Below are positions 26,860 to 37,633 of a stretch of 64,000 nucleotides of DNA, piece after piece (the stretch's first letter is position 1; the number at the start of each line of letters is the position of its first letter). The DNA is from Sphingomonas faeni (GTDB lineage Bacteria > Pseudomonadota > Alphaproteobacteria > Sphingomonadales > Sphingomonadaceae). The position numbers and the translations under genes are program-made. The notes under the pieces were generated by a model that was not told the origin of the DNA, ran no database searches, and saw nothing but the letters and a program-made list of their open reading frames with translations. The stretch lies in contig NZ_JAUSZF010000001.1 of NCBI RefSeq assembly GCF_030817315.1, positions 2,588,501 through 2,652,500 of the forward strand, written 5' to 3'.

Positions 26860-29249
26860 TCGGGGTTCTGATCGGCGTTCGGATCGGCAACGGGCGAGCC
26901 TGGCAGCGAACCGACCAGTTCCATCTTGGTCGCGGTGGAGCCGACCTCGATCCCGGCCTCGCGGAACTGGCGGAGCAGGGTGAACAGCAGTTCGCTGCGG
27001 ATCGGGTACGCGTCGCGGGGGGACGCGACGTAGGCGAAGCAGTTGAACTTGGCTCGGCCGGCGTCGATCGAGTCGATGAACACCTTGGGCTCGGGATCGT
27101 CGAGCACCTCGTGCTTCTCGGCGAACGCCGCGAACAGCATCGTCCGCACCGCGTCCAGATCCTCCTCGAGCGGTACCGAGAATTGCAGCTGGATACGGCC
27201 GATCGGCGCGGCCAGCGTCATGTTCTGGATCGTCTTGGTGATCAGTTCGGAATTCGGCACGATCAGCGTCGAACGATCCGCGACCTGGATCTCGGTCGAG
27301 CGGACGTTGATCCGTTTCACGTCGCCCTCCATGTTGCCGATCCGGACGAGATCGCCGATCTTCACCGGGCGCTCGGCGAGCAGGATCAGGCCCGAGACGA
27401 AGTTCTGCGTGATCGCCTGAAGACCGAAGCCGATGCCGACCGACAGCGCGCCGAGCACCACGGCCAGCTTCTCCATGCCGATGCCGAGAGCGCCGAGCGA
27501 CCACAGCACCGCGGCGATGATCCCGGCATAGCGCGCGACCATCGTCACCGAATTCTGCGCGCCGGCATCCATCGCGGTGGTCGGGAGGTAGCTGTTCACC
27601 AGCCAATGCTGCAGACCGCGCATGATCGCGAGCGCGACGAACAGCACCGCGATCGAGCGCAGTACCGCGCCCGGCGAGATCGTGATCTGGCCGATCGTGA
27701 TGCCGTTCGCGACCGTTCCGAACAGCTCGAACGCCGAGCCGACGCCTGCCCCGAACGGCGCCATCACCGCGCCGACCGCGAGCATGATCAGCAACAGCCG
27801 CAATACCGCCGACAGCAGCACGCCGATCTGGTCGACGGTCTTGTTGTCGACGCCGAAGCCGCTGTTTGCCGAGCGTCCGAGGCGGTTGCCGCTCGACAGC
27901 AACGTCCGGCACGCATCGTCGGTGAAGGTCATCATCAGGTACAAGGTCGCACCGACGATTGCGCCCCACAGCAGCCACGTCGCGACCTTCAGCGCGAAGT
28001 TCACATAGCCGACCAGCCCGGCGACCAGCGTGACGAGCAGCACCAGCCAGACGATCGTCGCGACGATCGCCAGCAAGGTATTGCGCGCGGGCTTCGTCGG
28101 ATCGGGCAGCGCGGCGGCGCGCAGGCGTCCGAGGGTCACCAGGACCGCGCCGATCAGGACGATGTGCAGCAGCGCGACGACTGCGTTGGCGGCGCTCGAT
28201 GCCGGCGCGCTGATGCCGATCAGCGCGTTGGTCGCGATCAGCAACTGGCCGAAGAAGATCAACCCGGCCGCCATCCACGTGTAAGGCCGCAGCGCGTGCG
28301 ACGCGGGGTCGCCGATCGGCAACAGGCGCCACGTCGACTGGCCGCGCAACAGCAGCGCGCCGCCGAGCGACGAGACGAACGCGCAGAACCACGAGATCCC
28401 GACGAAGATCGCGCCGAACCGGCTCCAGGCTGGCGAGACCAACCCGGCCCAGCGCAGCGACGCGACGATCGCCCAGGCGGCGAGGCCCGGCAGCGCGGTG
28501 CCGATCACGACGAGCCATAGCGCATAGGCCGAGCGCCGCAGCCGCCCGCCGGGCGCGTGGTCGGTCGCGTAGCGCCGGCCGACGCCGTGCAGCCAGCGCC
28601 GCAACGGCACGATCAACACCAGCGCGGTGAGTATCCCGACGAGCAGACCGGTGCCGGCGCGCATGTCGAACCGTGCGCCGAACTGTCGGATCTCGACATT
28701 GGCGAACCGCATCAGCCGCGCGGTGTCCCGCGGCAGGTGATCGACGATCGCCGCCCATAGCGCGGGCGACAGCGGCGAACCGGTGTTTTCGGACAATTGC
28801 TGGCCGAGCTCCTCCGCCTCCGCCGCGCCGATGTCGTCGATCTGCTGCTTGGCCTCGATCCCGATCAGGCGCGCGCGCTTGATGGCGGAATCGATCGCCG
28901 ACTGGCTCTGCGCGAGGAGCTTGCGTTGCTGGCGAATTTCGGGCGCCTCGACGACGCCGGGGGTGGCGGCGCCGAGTTCCGCGACACGCGCCTGGACCAG
29001 CGCCATCTCGGGCGTGAGCGTGCGGACCGCATCGGCGGCGGTGGTCTGCACGACCTGCGCGCGATCCCGCAACGCCTGCCGCGCCTTGTCGTCGCGCGCG
29101 GCGGGGGTGGCGTCGTCGATCGCCTGGAGCTCGGTCGACGCCTGGGTGAGGCTGGCGGCGACGGCTGCGACCTTGGGCTCGTCCTGCGCGATCGCTGGGA
29201 GCGCGGAGGCTAGGAGAAGGAACGCGGCGAGGTAGCGGAAGAGAGTCAT
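26844..29249 (-). CDS. Large MscS-family mechanosensitive channel with DUF3772 domain
   Basis: An 801-residue protein: signal peptide (TLFRYLAAFLLLASALPAIAQ), a periplasmic helical DUF3772-like domain (about 25-190), roughly eight extra transmembrane helices, and a C-terminal MscS module. The module has the pore helix LGALSVGIGFGLQAITQNFV and the beta-domain motif RPVKIGDLVRIGNMEGDVKRINVRSTEI. Such channels release solutes under osmotic downshock. The architecture follows MscK/YbiO-type proteins. The long overlapping frame on the same strand is a shadow. A repeat-rich spacer of 280 nt precedes it. Confidence 0.9.
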   Translation of the reverse strand: MTLFRYLAAFLLLASALPAIAQDEPKVAAVAASLTQASTELQAIDDATPAARDDKARQALRDRAQVVQTTAADAVRTLTPEMALVQARVAELGAATPGVVEAPEIRQQRKLLAQSQSAIDSAIKRARLIGIEAKQQIDDIGAAEAEELGQQLSENTGSPLSPALWAAIVDHLPRDTARLMRFANVEIRQFGARFDMRAGTGLLVGILTALVLIVPLRRWLHGVGRRYATDHAPGGRLRRSAYALWLVVIGTALPGLAAWAIVASLRWAGLVSPAWSRFGAIFVGISWFCAFVSSLGGALLLRGQSTWRLLPIGDPASHALRPYTWMAAGLIFFGQLLIATNALIGISAPASSAANAVVALLHIVLIGAVLVTLGRLRAAALPDPTKPARNTLLAIVATIVWLVLLVTLVAGLVGYVNFALKVATWLLWGAIVGATLYLMMTFTDDACRTLLSSGNRLGRSANSGFGVDNKTVDQIGVLLSAVLRLLLIMLAVGAVMAPFGAGVGSAFELFGTVANGITIGQITISPGAVLRSIAVLFVALAIMRGLQHWLVNSYLPTTAMDAGAQNSVTMVARYAGIIAAVLWSLGALGIGMEKLAVVLGALSVGIGFGLQAITQNFVSGLILLAERPVKIGDLVRIGNMEGDVKRINVRSTEIQVADRSTLIVPNSELITKTIQNMTLAAPIGRIQLQFSVPLEEDLDAVRTMLFAAFAEKHEVLDDPEPKVFIDSIDAGRAKFNCFAYVASPRDAYPIRSELLFTLLRQFREAGIEVGSTATKMELVGSLPGSPVADPNADQNPDQNRV

Positions 29250-29311
29250 CCGGGGTGCTGTACAGCGATGGGGGCGGAAACGGGAGGGGGTGGGGAAACG
29301 TGCGCCTGCTG

Positions 29312-29420
29312 GCACCACCCCGGCGAAGGCCGGGGCCCAATTGGGGCCGGTGGTTATTAAGGTCGCGCTTCCGTCATGACGGCCGTTCCAATTGGGCCCC
29401 GGCCTTCGCCGGGGTGGTGT
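29312..29420. repeat. Palindromic repeat, 'ggccccggccttcgccgggg' family, copy 2
   Basis: Arms at 29312-29346 (starting gcaccaccccggcgaagg) and about 29386-29420 are reverse complements with a 40-nt unrelated centre. The arm sequence matches copies at 11866, 35085 and 61347. It lies upstream of the mechanosensitive channel gene and downstream of pccA. Confidence 0.88.
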
Positions 29421-29460
29421 GATCGGAACGCTATCCCGCACACACGATCGTCGCCCCCTT

Positions 29461-29512
29461 GTTCTCCCGCGAAGGCGGAAGCCCAGTCTGGATCCCCGCC
29501 TTCGCGGGGAGA
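29461..29512. repeat. Short palindromic repeat, 'ccccgccttcgcgggga' family
   Basis: gttctcccgcgaaggcgg pairs with ccgccttcgcggggagac across a 14-nt centre. A larger relative with the same core (tccccgccttcgcggggat) is at 42649-42743. The element ends 17 nt before the pccA stop and could act as a transcript end. Confidence 0.78.
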
Positions 29513-29528
29513 CAAGGGGAGCATAAAC

Positions 29529-31614
29529 TCAGTCGAGTTCGAGGATCACCTGATCCACCGCCAGGCTATCGCCTGTCTTCGCGGCGACCGACTTCACCGT
29601 GCCCGTCTTCTCGGCGCGGAGGATGTTCTCCATCTTCATCGCCTCGACCACCGCGAGCGGCTGCCCTACCTCGACCTTGTCCCCCGCCGCGACGTCGAGC
29701 CGCACCAGCAGACCCGGCATCGGGCAGATCAGGAACTTCGACAGATCGGGCGCGACCTTTTCGATCATGTGCGCGGTGTAGGGCGCGACGCGGGCGGGCA
29801 ATACGCGCGCGACGTGGCTTGCGCCGCGGGTCGTGAGCTTGAACCCGGCACGCGCCTTGGCGATGCGGATCGTGAGATGGTCTTCGCCATCTGCGCCGTG
29901 GCCGTCCGCGACCACCATGCGATCGCCCGGCGTGTATTCGAGCGAGAGGTCGAGGTCCTCGCCGTCCACCGCGATGCCTTCGGTTGAGACGGTCACCGCG
30001 TGGTCTATCTTGTCGATCGTCACGGCCCAGTCGGCGGGCGGGCGGAGGCGCTTGCCGAGCTGGCCGTCGATGCGGCGGGCGCGGTCGGCTTCCGCGGTGG
30101 CGGCGAACGCGGCGACGGCGGCGAGCGTCTTCAGCAGTTCGGCGTCGGCCGGTGCACCGTGGAAACCCTCGGGATATTCCTCGGCGATGAATCCGGTGGT
30201 GAGCGCGCCCGACTGAAAGCGCGGGTGCTGCATGATCGCCGAGAGGAAATCGATATTGTTGCCGGGGCCTTCCAGTTCGAACGCGTCGAGCGCGGCGATC
30301 TGCGCGGCGAGCGCGCCGTCGCGGTTGGGGGCCCATGTGATGAGCTTGGCGATCATCGGGTCGTAGAACATGCTGACCTCGCCGCCCTCGCGGACGCCGT
30401 CGTCGACACGGACGCGAGGCTCTGCGGCGTCTGCCACCTCTCCACCGTTCGTGCTGAGCGAAGTCGAAGCACCTTTGCTTGGGGCCTGCCCTTCGACTTC
30501 GGTCAGGGCGAACGGGATCGGCGGGTTGTACCGCACCAGCCGCCCGATGCTCGGCAGGAACCCACGATAGGGGTCCTCCGCATATACGCGGTTCTCGATC
30601 GACCAGCCGTTCAGCTTAACCTCGTCCTGCCCGAACCCAAGCGGTTCGCCGGCAGCAACCCGGATCATCAGCTCCACAAGGTCGAGCCCAGTGATTTCCT
30701 CGGTCACCGGATGCTCGACCTGGAGCCGGGTGTTCATCTCGAGGAAGTAGAACCCCTCCCCCGTCGTGTCCGCGCCCGACACGATCAGCTCGACCGTGCC
30801 CGCCGAATAATACCCCACAGCCTGCGCGAGTGCGACCGCCTGCTCGCCCATCGCCTTGCGCATCTTGGGCGTCACGAACGGCGACGGCGCCTCCTCGACG
30901 ACCTTCTGGTGGCGACGCTGGATCGAGCATTCGCGCTCGTTGAGATAGACGATGTTGCCGTGCTGGTCGCCGATCAGCTGGATCTCGATATGGCGCGGCG
31001 ATTCGATGAACTTCTCGATGAACACGCGGTCGTCGCCGAAGCTGGCCAGCCCCTCGCGCTTGGTCGCCTCGAAGCCCTCGCGGACGTCCTGCTCGCTATA
31101 GGCGAGCCGCATGCCCTTGCCACCGCCGCCGGCCGACGCCTTCATCATCACCGGATAGCCGATTCCGCCGGCGATCTCGACCGCGTGATCGGTGCTGTCG
31201 ATCTCGCCGAGATAGCCCGGGACGACGTTGACGCCCGCGGCCTTGGCGAGCTTCTTCGATTCGATCTTGTCGCCCATCGCGGCGATGGCATTCGCGGGTG
31301 GCCCGACGAATGCGATCCCGGCCTCGGCGCAGGCCAGCGCGAAACTCTCGCGCTCGGACAGGAAGCCGTAGCCGGGGTGGATGCAGTCCGCGCCGGTTTC
31401 CTTGGCCGCGAGCAGGATCAGCTCGGCCTTGAGATAGCTGTCGGCGGCGGGTGCCGGTCCGAGCCGGACGGACTCGTCGGCCATCAGCACATGCGGGCGC
31501 GCGCGCGTCGGCGTCGGAATAGACCGCGACGGTCTTGATGCCCATCGCCTTGGCGGTCCGCATGACCCGACACGCGATCTCGCCCCGATTGGCGACCAGG
31601 ATTTTCTTGAACAA
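29529..31614 (-). pseudogene. pccA: Propionyl-CoA carboxylase alpha subunit (biotin carboxylase + BCCP), one frameshift
   Basis: The gene encodes a full biotin carboxylase domain plus a C-terminal biotinyl domain (VVEAMKMENIL, biotinylated Lys); with PccB it makes methylmalonyl-CoA. The first frame starts [20 protein letters not shown] and runs to DADARAP, and the second resumes at [20 protein letters not shown]. One extra G (plus strand, 31495-31497) beside a gc-dinucleotide run separates them; removing it gives about 694 residues. An in-frame palindromic repeat lengthens a loop at about 366-390. All other catalytic motifs are intact, so I suspect a sequencing error or very recent mutation. 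Confidence 0.85.
30445..30515. repeat. Palindromic repeat translated in frame inside pccA
   Basis: The element carries the same arms (ccgttcgtgctgagcgaag ... cagggcgaacgg) as intergenic copies at 10102 and 63720. It is read through in pccA as about 24 extra residues around EGQAPSKGASTSLSTNGGE, between RYNPPIP and VRVDDGVREGGEVSMFYDP. That site is a surface turn of the biotin carboxylase C-terminal domain, where relatives have only a short linker. Confidence 0.85.
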
Positions 31615-31622
31615 ACTATCTA

Positions 31623-31734
31623 CTCCCCTCCCGTATGCGGGAGGGGTCGGGGGTGGGCGCCCGGCCTCCTGCTACGGTATCGTCTGCGGTGAGCGCGAGC
31701 CCACCCCCAACCCCTCCCGCATACGGGAGGGGAG
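31623..31734. repeat. Palindromic repeat between pccA and bioB
   Basis: The left arm (31623-31658), starting ctcccctcccgtatgcgg, and the right arm (31699-31734) are near-perfect complements with about 40 nt between. It fills almost all of the 128-nt gap between the bioB stop and the pccA start, inside what otherwise looks like one operon, and may uncouple pccA expression or protect mRNA ends. Confidence 0.85.
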
Positions 31735-31742
31735 CTAAGTCT

Positions 31743-32794
31743 TTACTCCGCCGCGGCCCGCATCGGTTCGGGGCCGACCATCGGCTTCATGCCCAGCTTC
31801 GCCAGCAGCGTAGCGTCGGCGCTGTCGCCGGCGTTGCCGGTGGTCAGCAGCTTGTCGCCGGTGAAGATCGAGTTCGCGCCCGCCATGAAGCAGAGCGCCT
31901 GCGTCGCCTCGGACATGCTCTCGCGCCCGGCCGACAGGCGCACCATGCTGAGCGGCATCGTGATGCGCGCGACCGCGACCGTCCGGACGAACTCGATATC
32001 GTCGATCTGCGCCATCGGCGTTCCCGCGAGCATGTCGCCAAGCGGCGTGCCCTTGACTGGGACCAGCGCGTTGACCGGCACGCTCTCCGGGTGACGCGGC
32101 AGCGTGGCGAGCGCGTGGACGAAGCCGACGCGGTCGCTGCGCGTCTCGCCCATCCCGACGATCCCGCCGCAGCAGACCGAGATCCCCGCATCGCGCACGT
32201 TCGCCAGCGTCTCCAGCCGATCGCCGAACGTGCGCGTGGTGATGACGTTGCCGTAATTCTCCGGCGAGGTGTCGATGTTGTGGTTGTAGTAATCGAGGCC
32301 CGCGTCGGCGAGCTGCTTTGCCTGCTGCGCGTCGAGCATGCCGAGCGTCATGCAGGTCTCTAGCCCCATCGCGCGGACGCCTTCGACCATCGCAACGACC
32401 TTCGGCATGTCGCGCGGCTTCGGGTTGCGCCAGGCGGCCCCCATGCAGAAGCGCTGCGAACCTGCGGCCTTGGCTTGGGCGGCGTCGGCGAGGACCGCGT
32501 CGACGTCCATCAGCTTTTCCGCCTTGAGGCCGGAGTCGGACGAGGCGGACTGCGAGCAATAGCCGCAATCCTCGGGGCAACCGCCGGTCTTGATCGAGAG
32601 CAGCGTGCAGAGCTGGACCTCGCCGATCGCGTGGTGCGCGCGGTGGATCGTCTGTGCGCGGTACATGAGTTCGTCGAACGGGAGGTCGAAGAGGGCCGCG
32701 ATTTCGGGGCGGGTCCAGTCGGTACGCGAAACGGGAGCATCGCGCGCTATGTTCGGGGCCACTGCATGTACGAGAGTACGGAGGAGGGTATCGG

Positions 32795-32798
<4 letters not shown>
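31743..32798 (-). CDS. bioB: Biotin synthase BioB
   Basis: The 351-residue radical-SAM enzyme inserts sulfur into dethiobiotin. The 4Fe-4S motif is [13 protein letters not shown]; other family blocks are [49 protein letters not shown] and [11 protein letters not shown] (the Arg that binds the 2Fe-2S cluster). Other biotin genes are absent here. Its ATG overlaps the scpA stop by 4 nt, so it is translated with the methylmalonyl-CoA mutase, and it precedes pccA, whose product needs biotin. The placement ties cofactor supply to carboxylase synthesis. Confidence 0.97.
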
Positions 32799-35071
<2,273 letters not shown>

Positions 35072-35084
35072 TACCTAGCACCTA

Positions 35085-35186
35085 GTTCCCCGGCGAAGGC
35101 CGGGGCCCAGCCCCTCAAATACACCGCGCGCGGGAGCGCGTTCGATGCTCCGCATCGAGCCTGGGCCCCGGCCTTCGCCGGGGAAC
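35085..35186. repeat. Palindromic repeat, 'ggccccggccttcgccgggg' family, copy 3
   Basis: gttccccggcgaaggccggg (35085 on) pairs with cccggccttcgccggggaac ending at 35186; the centre is about 48 nt. It lies between the enoyl-CoA hydratase stop and the scpA start inside the propionate operon. Confidence 0.88.
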
Positions 35187-35201
35187 GAGAAGAGAAGCGG
35201 T

Positions 35202-35987
35202 TCATTTCCCCGTGAACACCGGCTTGCGCTTTTCCAGGAAAGCACGACCGCCCTCCATCGAGTCCACCGAGCCCCGCGCATCGCGCTGGTTCGCCGCCTC
35301 CGCCTGCATCGCGGTCGCATAATCCGTCTCGTACGCGGCGGTAATCGCCCGCCGCATCAACCCAAGCGCGACCGTCGGCATCGCCGCCAGCCGCTTGGCC
35401 AGCGCGAACGCCTCCGCATCGAGCGCATCGTCCGCGACGACCTTGTGCACCATGCCCCAGTCCAACGCCTTCGCCGCCGGCACCCGCTCGCCGAGCATCA
35501 TCATCTCCGTCGCGCGGGCCTTGCCGATCAGCCGCGGCAGCATCCACGACGCGCCGCCGTCCGGCACCAGCCCGATATTCACGAACGCCTGGAGGAAATA
35601 CGCGGTCTCGCTCGCGACGCAGAAATCGGCGGCGAGCGCGAGGCTGCAGCCGATCCCCGCCGCCGGCCCGCGCACCGCGCTCACCACCGGCACCGACAGA
35701 TCGGCGATCGCCGCCATCGTCGGATTATAGCTCTCGGTCAGCGCCGCGAACGTCGCCTCGCCCGGATTGTCCGAACCAAGCGCTCCGCCCCCAACATCCG
35801 CCCCCGAACAGAACGCACGCCCCGCGCCCGCAATCAGCACCGCCCGCGCCCCATCCAGATCACGCAACGCCGCGCGCAATTCCTCGAACATCGCTGGCGG
35901 CGCTGCGTTCAGCCGGTCGGGCCGGTTGAGCGTCAGCACCAGCACGTCGCCGCGCCGCTCGCTCAGGATATGCTCGTACGCGGCCAT
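35202..35987 (-). CDS. Enoyl-CoA hydratase/isomerase, PaaG-like
   Basis: The 261-residue crotonase-fold protein shows VLTLNRPDRLNA, GAGRAFCSGADV (oxyanion hole) and GPAAGIGCSLALAADF (second oxyanion loop). The residue that is catalytic Glu in true hydratases (GGGxELA) is not acidic here; instead NIGLVPDGGASWMLPRLIG carries an Asp like that of PaaG-type isomerases. It may isomerise or hydrate a branched or short acyl-CoA that drains to propionyl-CoA. It follows mce after 10 nt and precedes scpA. Confidence 0.87.
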   Translation of the reverse strand: MAAYEHILSERRGDVLVLTLNRPDRLNAAPPAMFEELRAALRDLDGARAVLIAGAGRAFCSGADVGGGALGSDNPGEATFAALTESYNPTMAAIADLSVPVVSAVRGPAAGIGCSLALAADFCVASETAYFLQAFVNIGLVPDGGASWMLPRLIGKARATEMMMLGERVPAAKALDWGMVHKVVADDALDAEAFALAKRLAAMPTVALGLMRRAITAAYETDYATAMQAEAANQRDARGSVDSMEGGRAFLEKRKPVFTGK

Positions 35988-35997
35988 CAGATCTCTC

Positions 35998-36429
35998 CTA
36001 GTGCGCGCCGGTATCGCCCGGCGTCTCCATCAACTCGACGAGCATGCCGCCAAAGTCCTTCGGGTGCACGAACACGATCGGCGTGCCATGCGCGCCGATG
36101 CGGGGCTCGCCGAGCACGGTCGCGCCCTTCGCCTTCAGGTCGGCAACCGCCGCGGAGATGTCGGCGACTTCGAAACAGACATGATGCTGACCGCCCGCCG
36201 GATTCTTGCGCAGGAAGCCGGCGATCGGCGAACTCTCGTCATACGGCTCGATCAGTTCGATCTGCGTGTTCGGCGCATCGATGAAACACACCTTCACCCC
36301 CTGCGCGGGCAGGTCGAACGGCTCGCCAATCGCAGTCGCGCCGAGCAACAGGCGATACGTCTCGACCGACTTCGCGATCGACGGCGTCGCGACCCCGACA
36401 TGGTTGAGGCGGCCCAGCGTGGCGGTCAT
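35998..36429 (-). CDS. mce: Methylmalonyl-CoA epimerase
   Basis: The 143-residue VOC-fold protein converts (S)- to (R)-methylmalonyl-CoA, linking PccAB to ScpA. It shows LNHVGVATPSI (metal His), EPFDLPAQGVKVCFIDAPNTQIELIEP, the HHVCFEVADI metal motif and LVELMET, whose Glu completes the site. The start overlaps the stop of a small upstream gene by 4 nt (ATGA). It stands between two small unknown genes and the hydratase in the same operon. Confidence 0.93.
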   Translation of the reverse strand: MTATLGRLNHVGVATPSIAKSVETYRLLLGATAIGEPFDLPAQGVKVCFIDAPNTQIELIEPYDESSPIAGFLRKNPAGGQHHVCFEVADISAAVADLKAKGATVLGEPRIGAHGTPIVFVHPKDFGGMLVELMETPGDTGAH

Positions 36430-36647
36430 CCTTCAATCCTCGGCTGATCGGGCATGCGGCGTGCCATAGCGGCGCCTTCGATGATCCCTTCGAGCCGGCT
36501 GACTCGGTCGCGCAATGCGCCATGCGCCTCGGCAAGACGTGCGAGCCGGTCGCCCTGCGCGTGCATAGCGTCCTTCATCACGCGCAGATCCTCCTGCATC
36601 AGCAGGACTGTCCGCATCGCCTTCAACGCATCGCCAACCACGCTCAT
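36426..36647 (-). CDS. Small coiled-coil protein of unknown function
   Basis: A 73-residue, mostly helical protein: VVGDALKAMRTVLLMQEDLR, then KDAMHAQGDRLARLAEAHGA and LRDRVSRLEGIIEG, heptad-like Leu/Ala/Ile spacing that suggests a coiled coil. It has no Cys and no transmembrane segment. It overlaps its upstream neighbour and the downstream mce by 4 nt each, so the three genes are translated in sequence. I do not recognise a family; it resembles the second gene of small two-gene cassettes. Confidence 0.65.
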   Translation of the reverse strand: MSVVGDALKAMRTVLLMQEDLRVMKDAMHAQGDRLARLAEAHGALRDRVSRLEGIIEGAAMARRMPDQPRIEG

Positions 36648-36931
36648 GCGCGAGGTCTCTCACCGGCGAGGACCGCGTCGACGGCATCGTTGGCGCGCTG
36701 AATCGAGGCGATCGTGTCGCGAATATCGGCGCGCATCAAGGGAACGGCAGCCTCGACTTCGCGGACGAGCAATGCCAGCGCAGCCTCCTCGTCCGCTTCG
36801 CCTTCGACGAGATAGCGCGTCGAGGCGGCGCGCAGTACGTGGCCCACGGATTTTCCATTGCTGGCGGCAAACGCATCGAGCGCCGCCTTGTGATCGGGCG
36901 AGGTCAGAAACGTCACGCGTTCGGTCTGCAT
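36644..36931 (-). CDS. Ribbon-helix-helix-like small DNA-binding protein (putative)
   Basis: A 95-residue protein from ATG 36931, preceded by aaggagtcgtgac, the best ribosome site among the alternatives. The N-terminus QTERVTFLTSPDHKAALDAF followed by AASNGKSVGHVLRAAS fits one strand plus two helices (RHH fold); the rest is helical, with an Ala/Glu-rich tail. A 17-nt palindrome lies 12-28 nt upstream of the start, as expected for an autoregulatory operator. The stop overlaps the coiled-coil gene. It may be antitoxin-like or local regulator; the function is inference. Confidence 0.6.
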   Translation of the reverse strand: MQTERVTFLTSPDHKAALDAFAASNGKSVGHVLRAASTRYLVEGEADEEAALALLVREVEAAVPLMRADIRDTIASIQRANDAVDAVLAGERPRA

Positions 36932-36942
36932 GTCACGACTCC

Positions 36943-36959
36943 TTATCATGACATGATAA
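36943..36959 (-). promoter_or_regulatory. Candidate operator: 17-nt perfect palindrome
   Basis: ttatcatg-a-catgataa is symmetric to the last base. It lies just upstream of the RHH-like gene and overlaps where its ribosome site and promoter would be. It fits a binding site for a dimeric RHH protein. Confidence 0.5.
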
Positions 36960-36985
36960 TGTGCGGATGATCGCGATACAACGCG

Positions 36986-37498
36986 TCATTCCGCTGGCTC
37001 TGCTGCGGGTTTAGCGGGCGGCGGGGGGACGACGCCGAGCGTATAGCCACAGACGCCGAGCACCTGCCGCACCATCGCATCGCTGGTCGGCGCGACGAAG
37101 TTTGCCTGCACCGCGAAGTTCGCGCCGTTGGTTGTCTCGACCCGCACCGTCTTCGACTTCACCAGGAAACTGGTCAACTTGGTGATCGCCTCGGGATCGG
37201 TGACATAGGTGCCGGTTCCCGGAAACTGCCAGTTATAGGTGAACGCGGGCCCGCCATCGAAGCGCACCGCAACCGGCTTGTCCGCGCCCGACCCGAGCGG
37301 TTGCGGCTGGATGAACTGGATCGACACGATCGGCTCGGATCCAACGTCGCACTTTACGACAAACCGCGAAAGCCCGTCATTGCCGGTGACCGATGCGGAA
37401 ATGCTCCGCACGCCCGCCGGATTGGTGCGATCGGCGAGCTTCCAGATTGGTGCCGGGGCTGGTGCAGCAGCTTGCAGGAGCAGGAGAAACGCTAGCAT
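36986..37498 (-). CDS. Exported protein of unknown function
   Basis: The 170-residue protein begins MLAFLLLLQAAAPAPAPIWK, a short signal peptide. The mature part has beta-rich segments (SVTGNDGLSRFVVKCDVG, TVRVETTNGANFAVQANF) and a Pro/Ala-rich tail. The two cysteines, in FVVKCDVG and VLGVCGYTLG, may pair in the periplasm. ATG 37498 follows ggaggtata; a 7-residue longer frame is possible. It lies between pccB and the RHH-like gene in the same direction, but nothing shows a link to propionate use. No named family recognised. Confidence 0.7.
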   Translation of the reverse strand: MLAFLLLLQAAAPAPAPIWKLADRTNPAGVRSISASVTGNDGLSRFVVKCDVGSEPIVSIQFIQPQPLGSGADKPVAVRFDGGPAFTYNWQFPGTGTYVTDPEAITKLTSFLVKSKTVRVETTNGANFAVQANFVAPTSDAMVRQVLGVCGYTLGVVPPPPAKPAAEPAE

Positions 37499-37633
37499 TA
37501 TACCTCCGTCCCCCGCCACGTCGTCACGCCAGAGGATACTAGCGTTTCAGCAAGCAAACCGGCCGCCTGCCGCGTCAGACCCGAGCGTTCGCCGGGGTGA
37601 CGCAGGGCAGACCGGAACGCGTGACGGGCGGGC

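Noticed and set aside
26851..29340. Minus-strand frame of 829 codons overlapping the MscS gene
   Set aside because: Out-of-frame reading of the same strand; extremely Arg-rich, while the overlapping frame has a signal peptide and an MscS motif.
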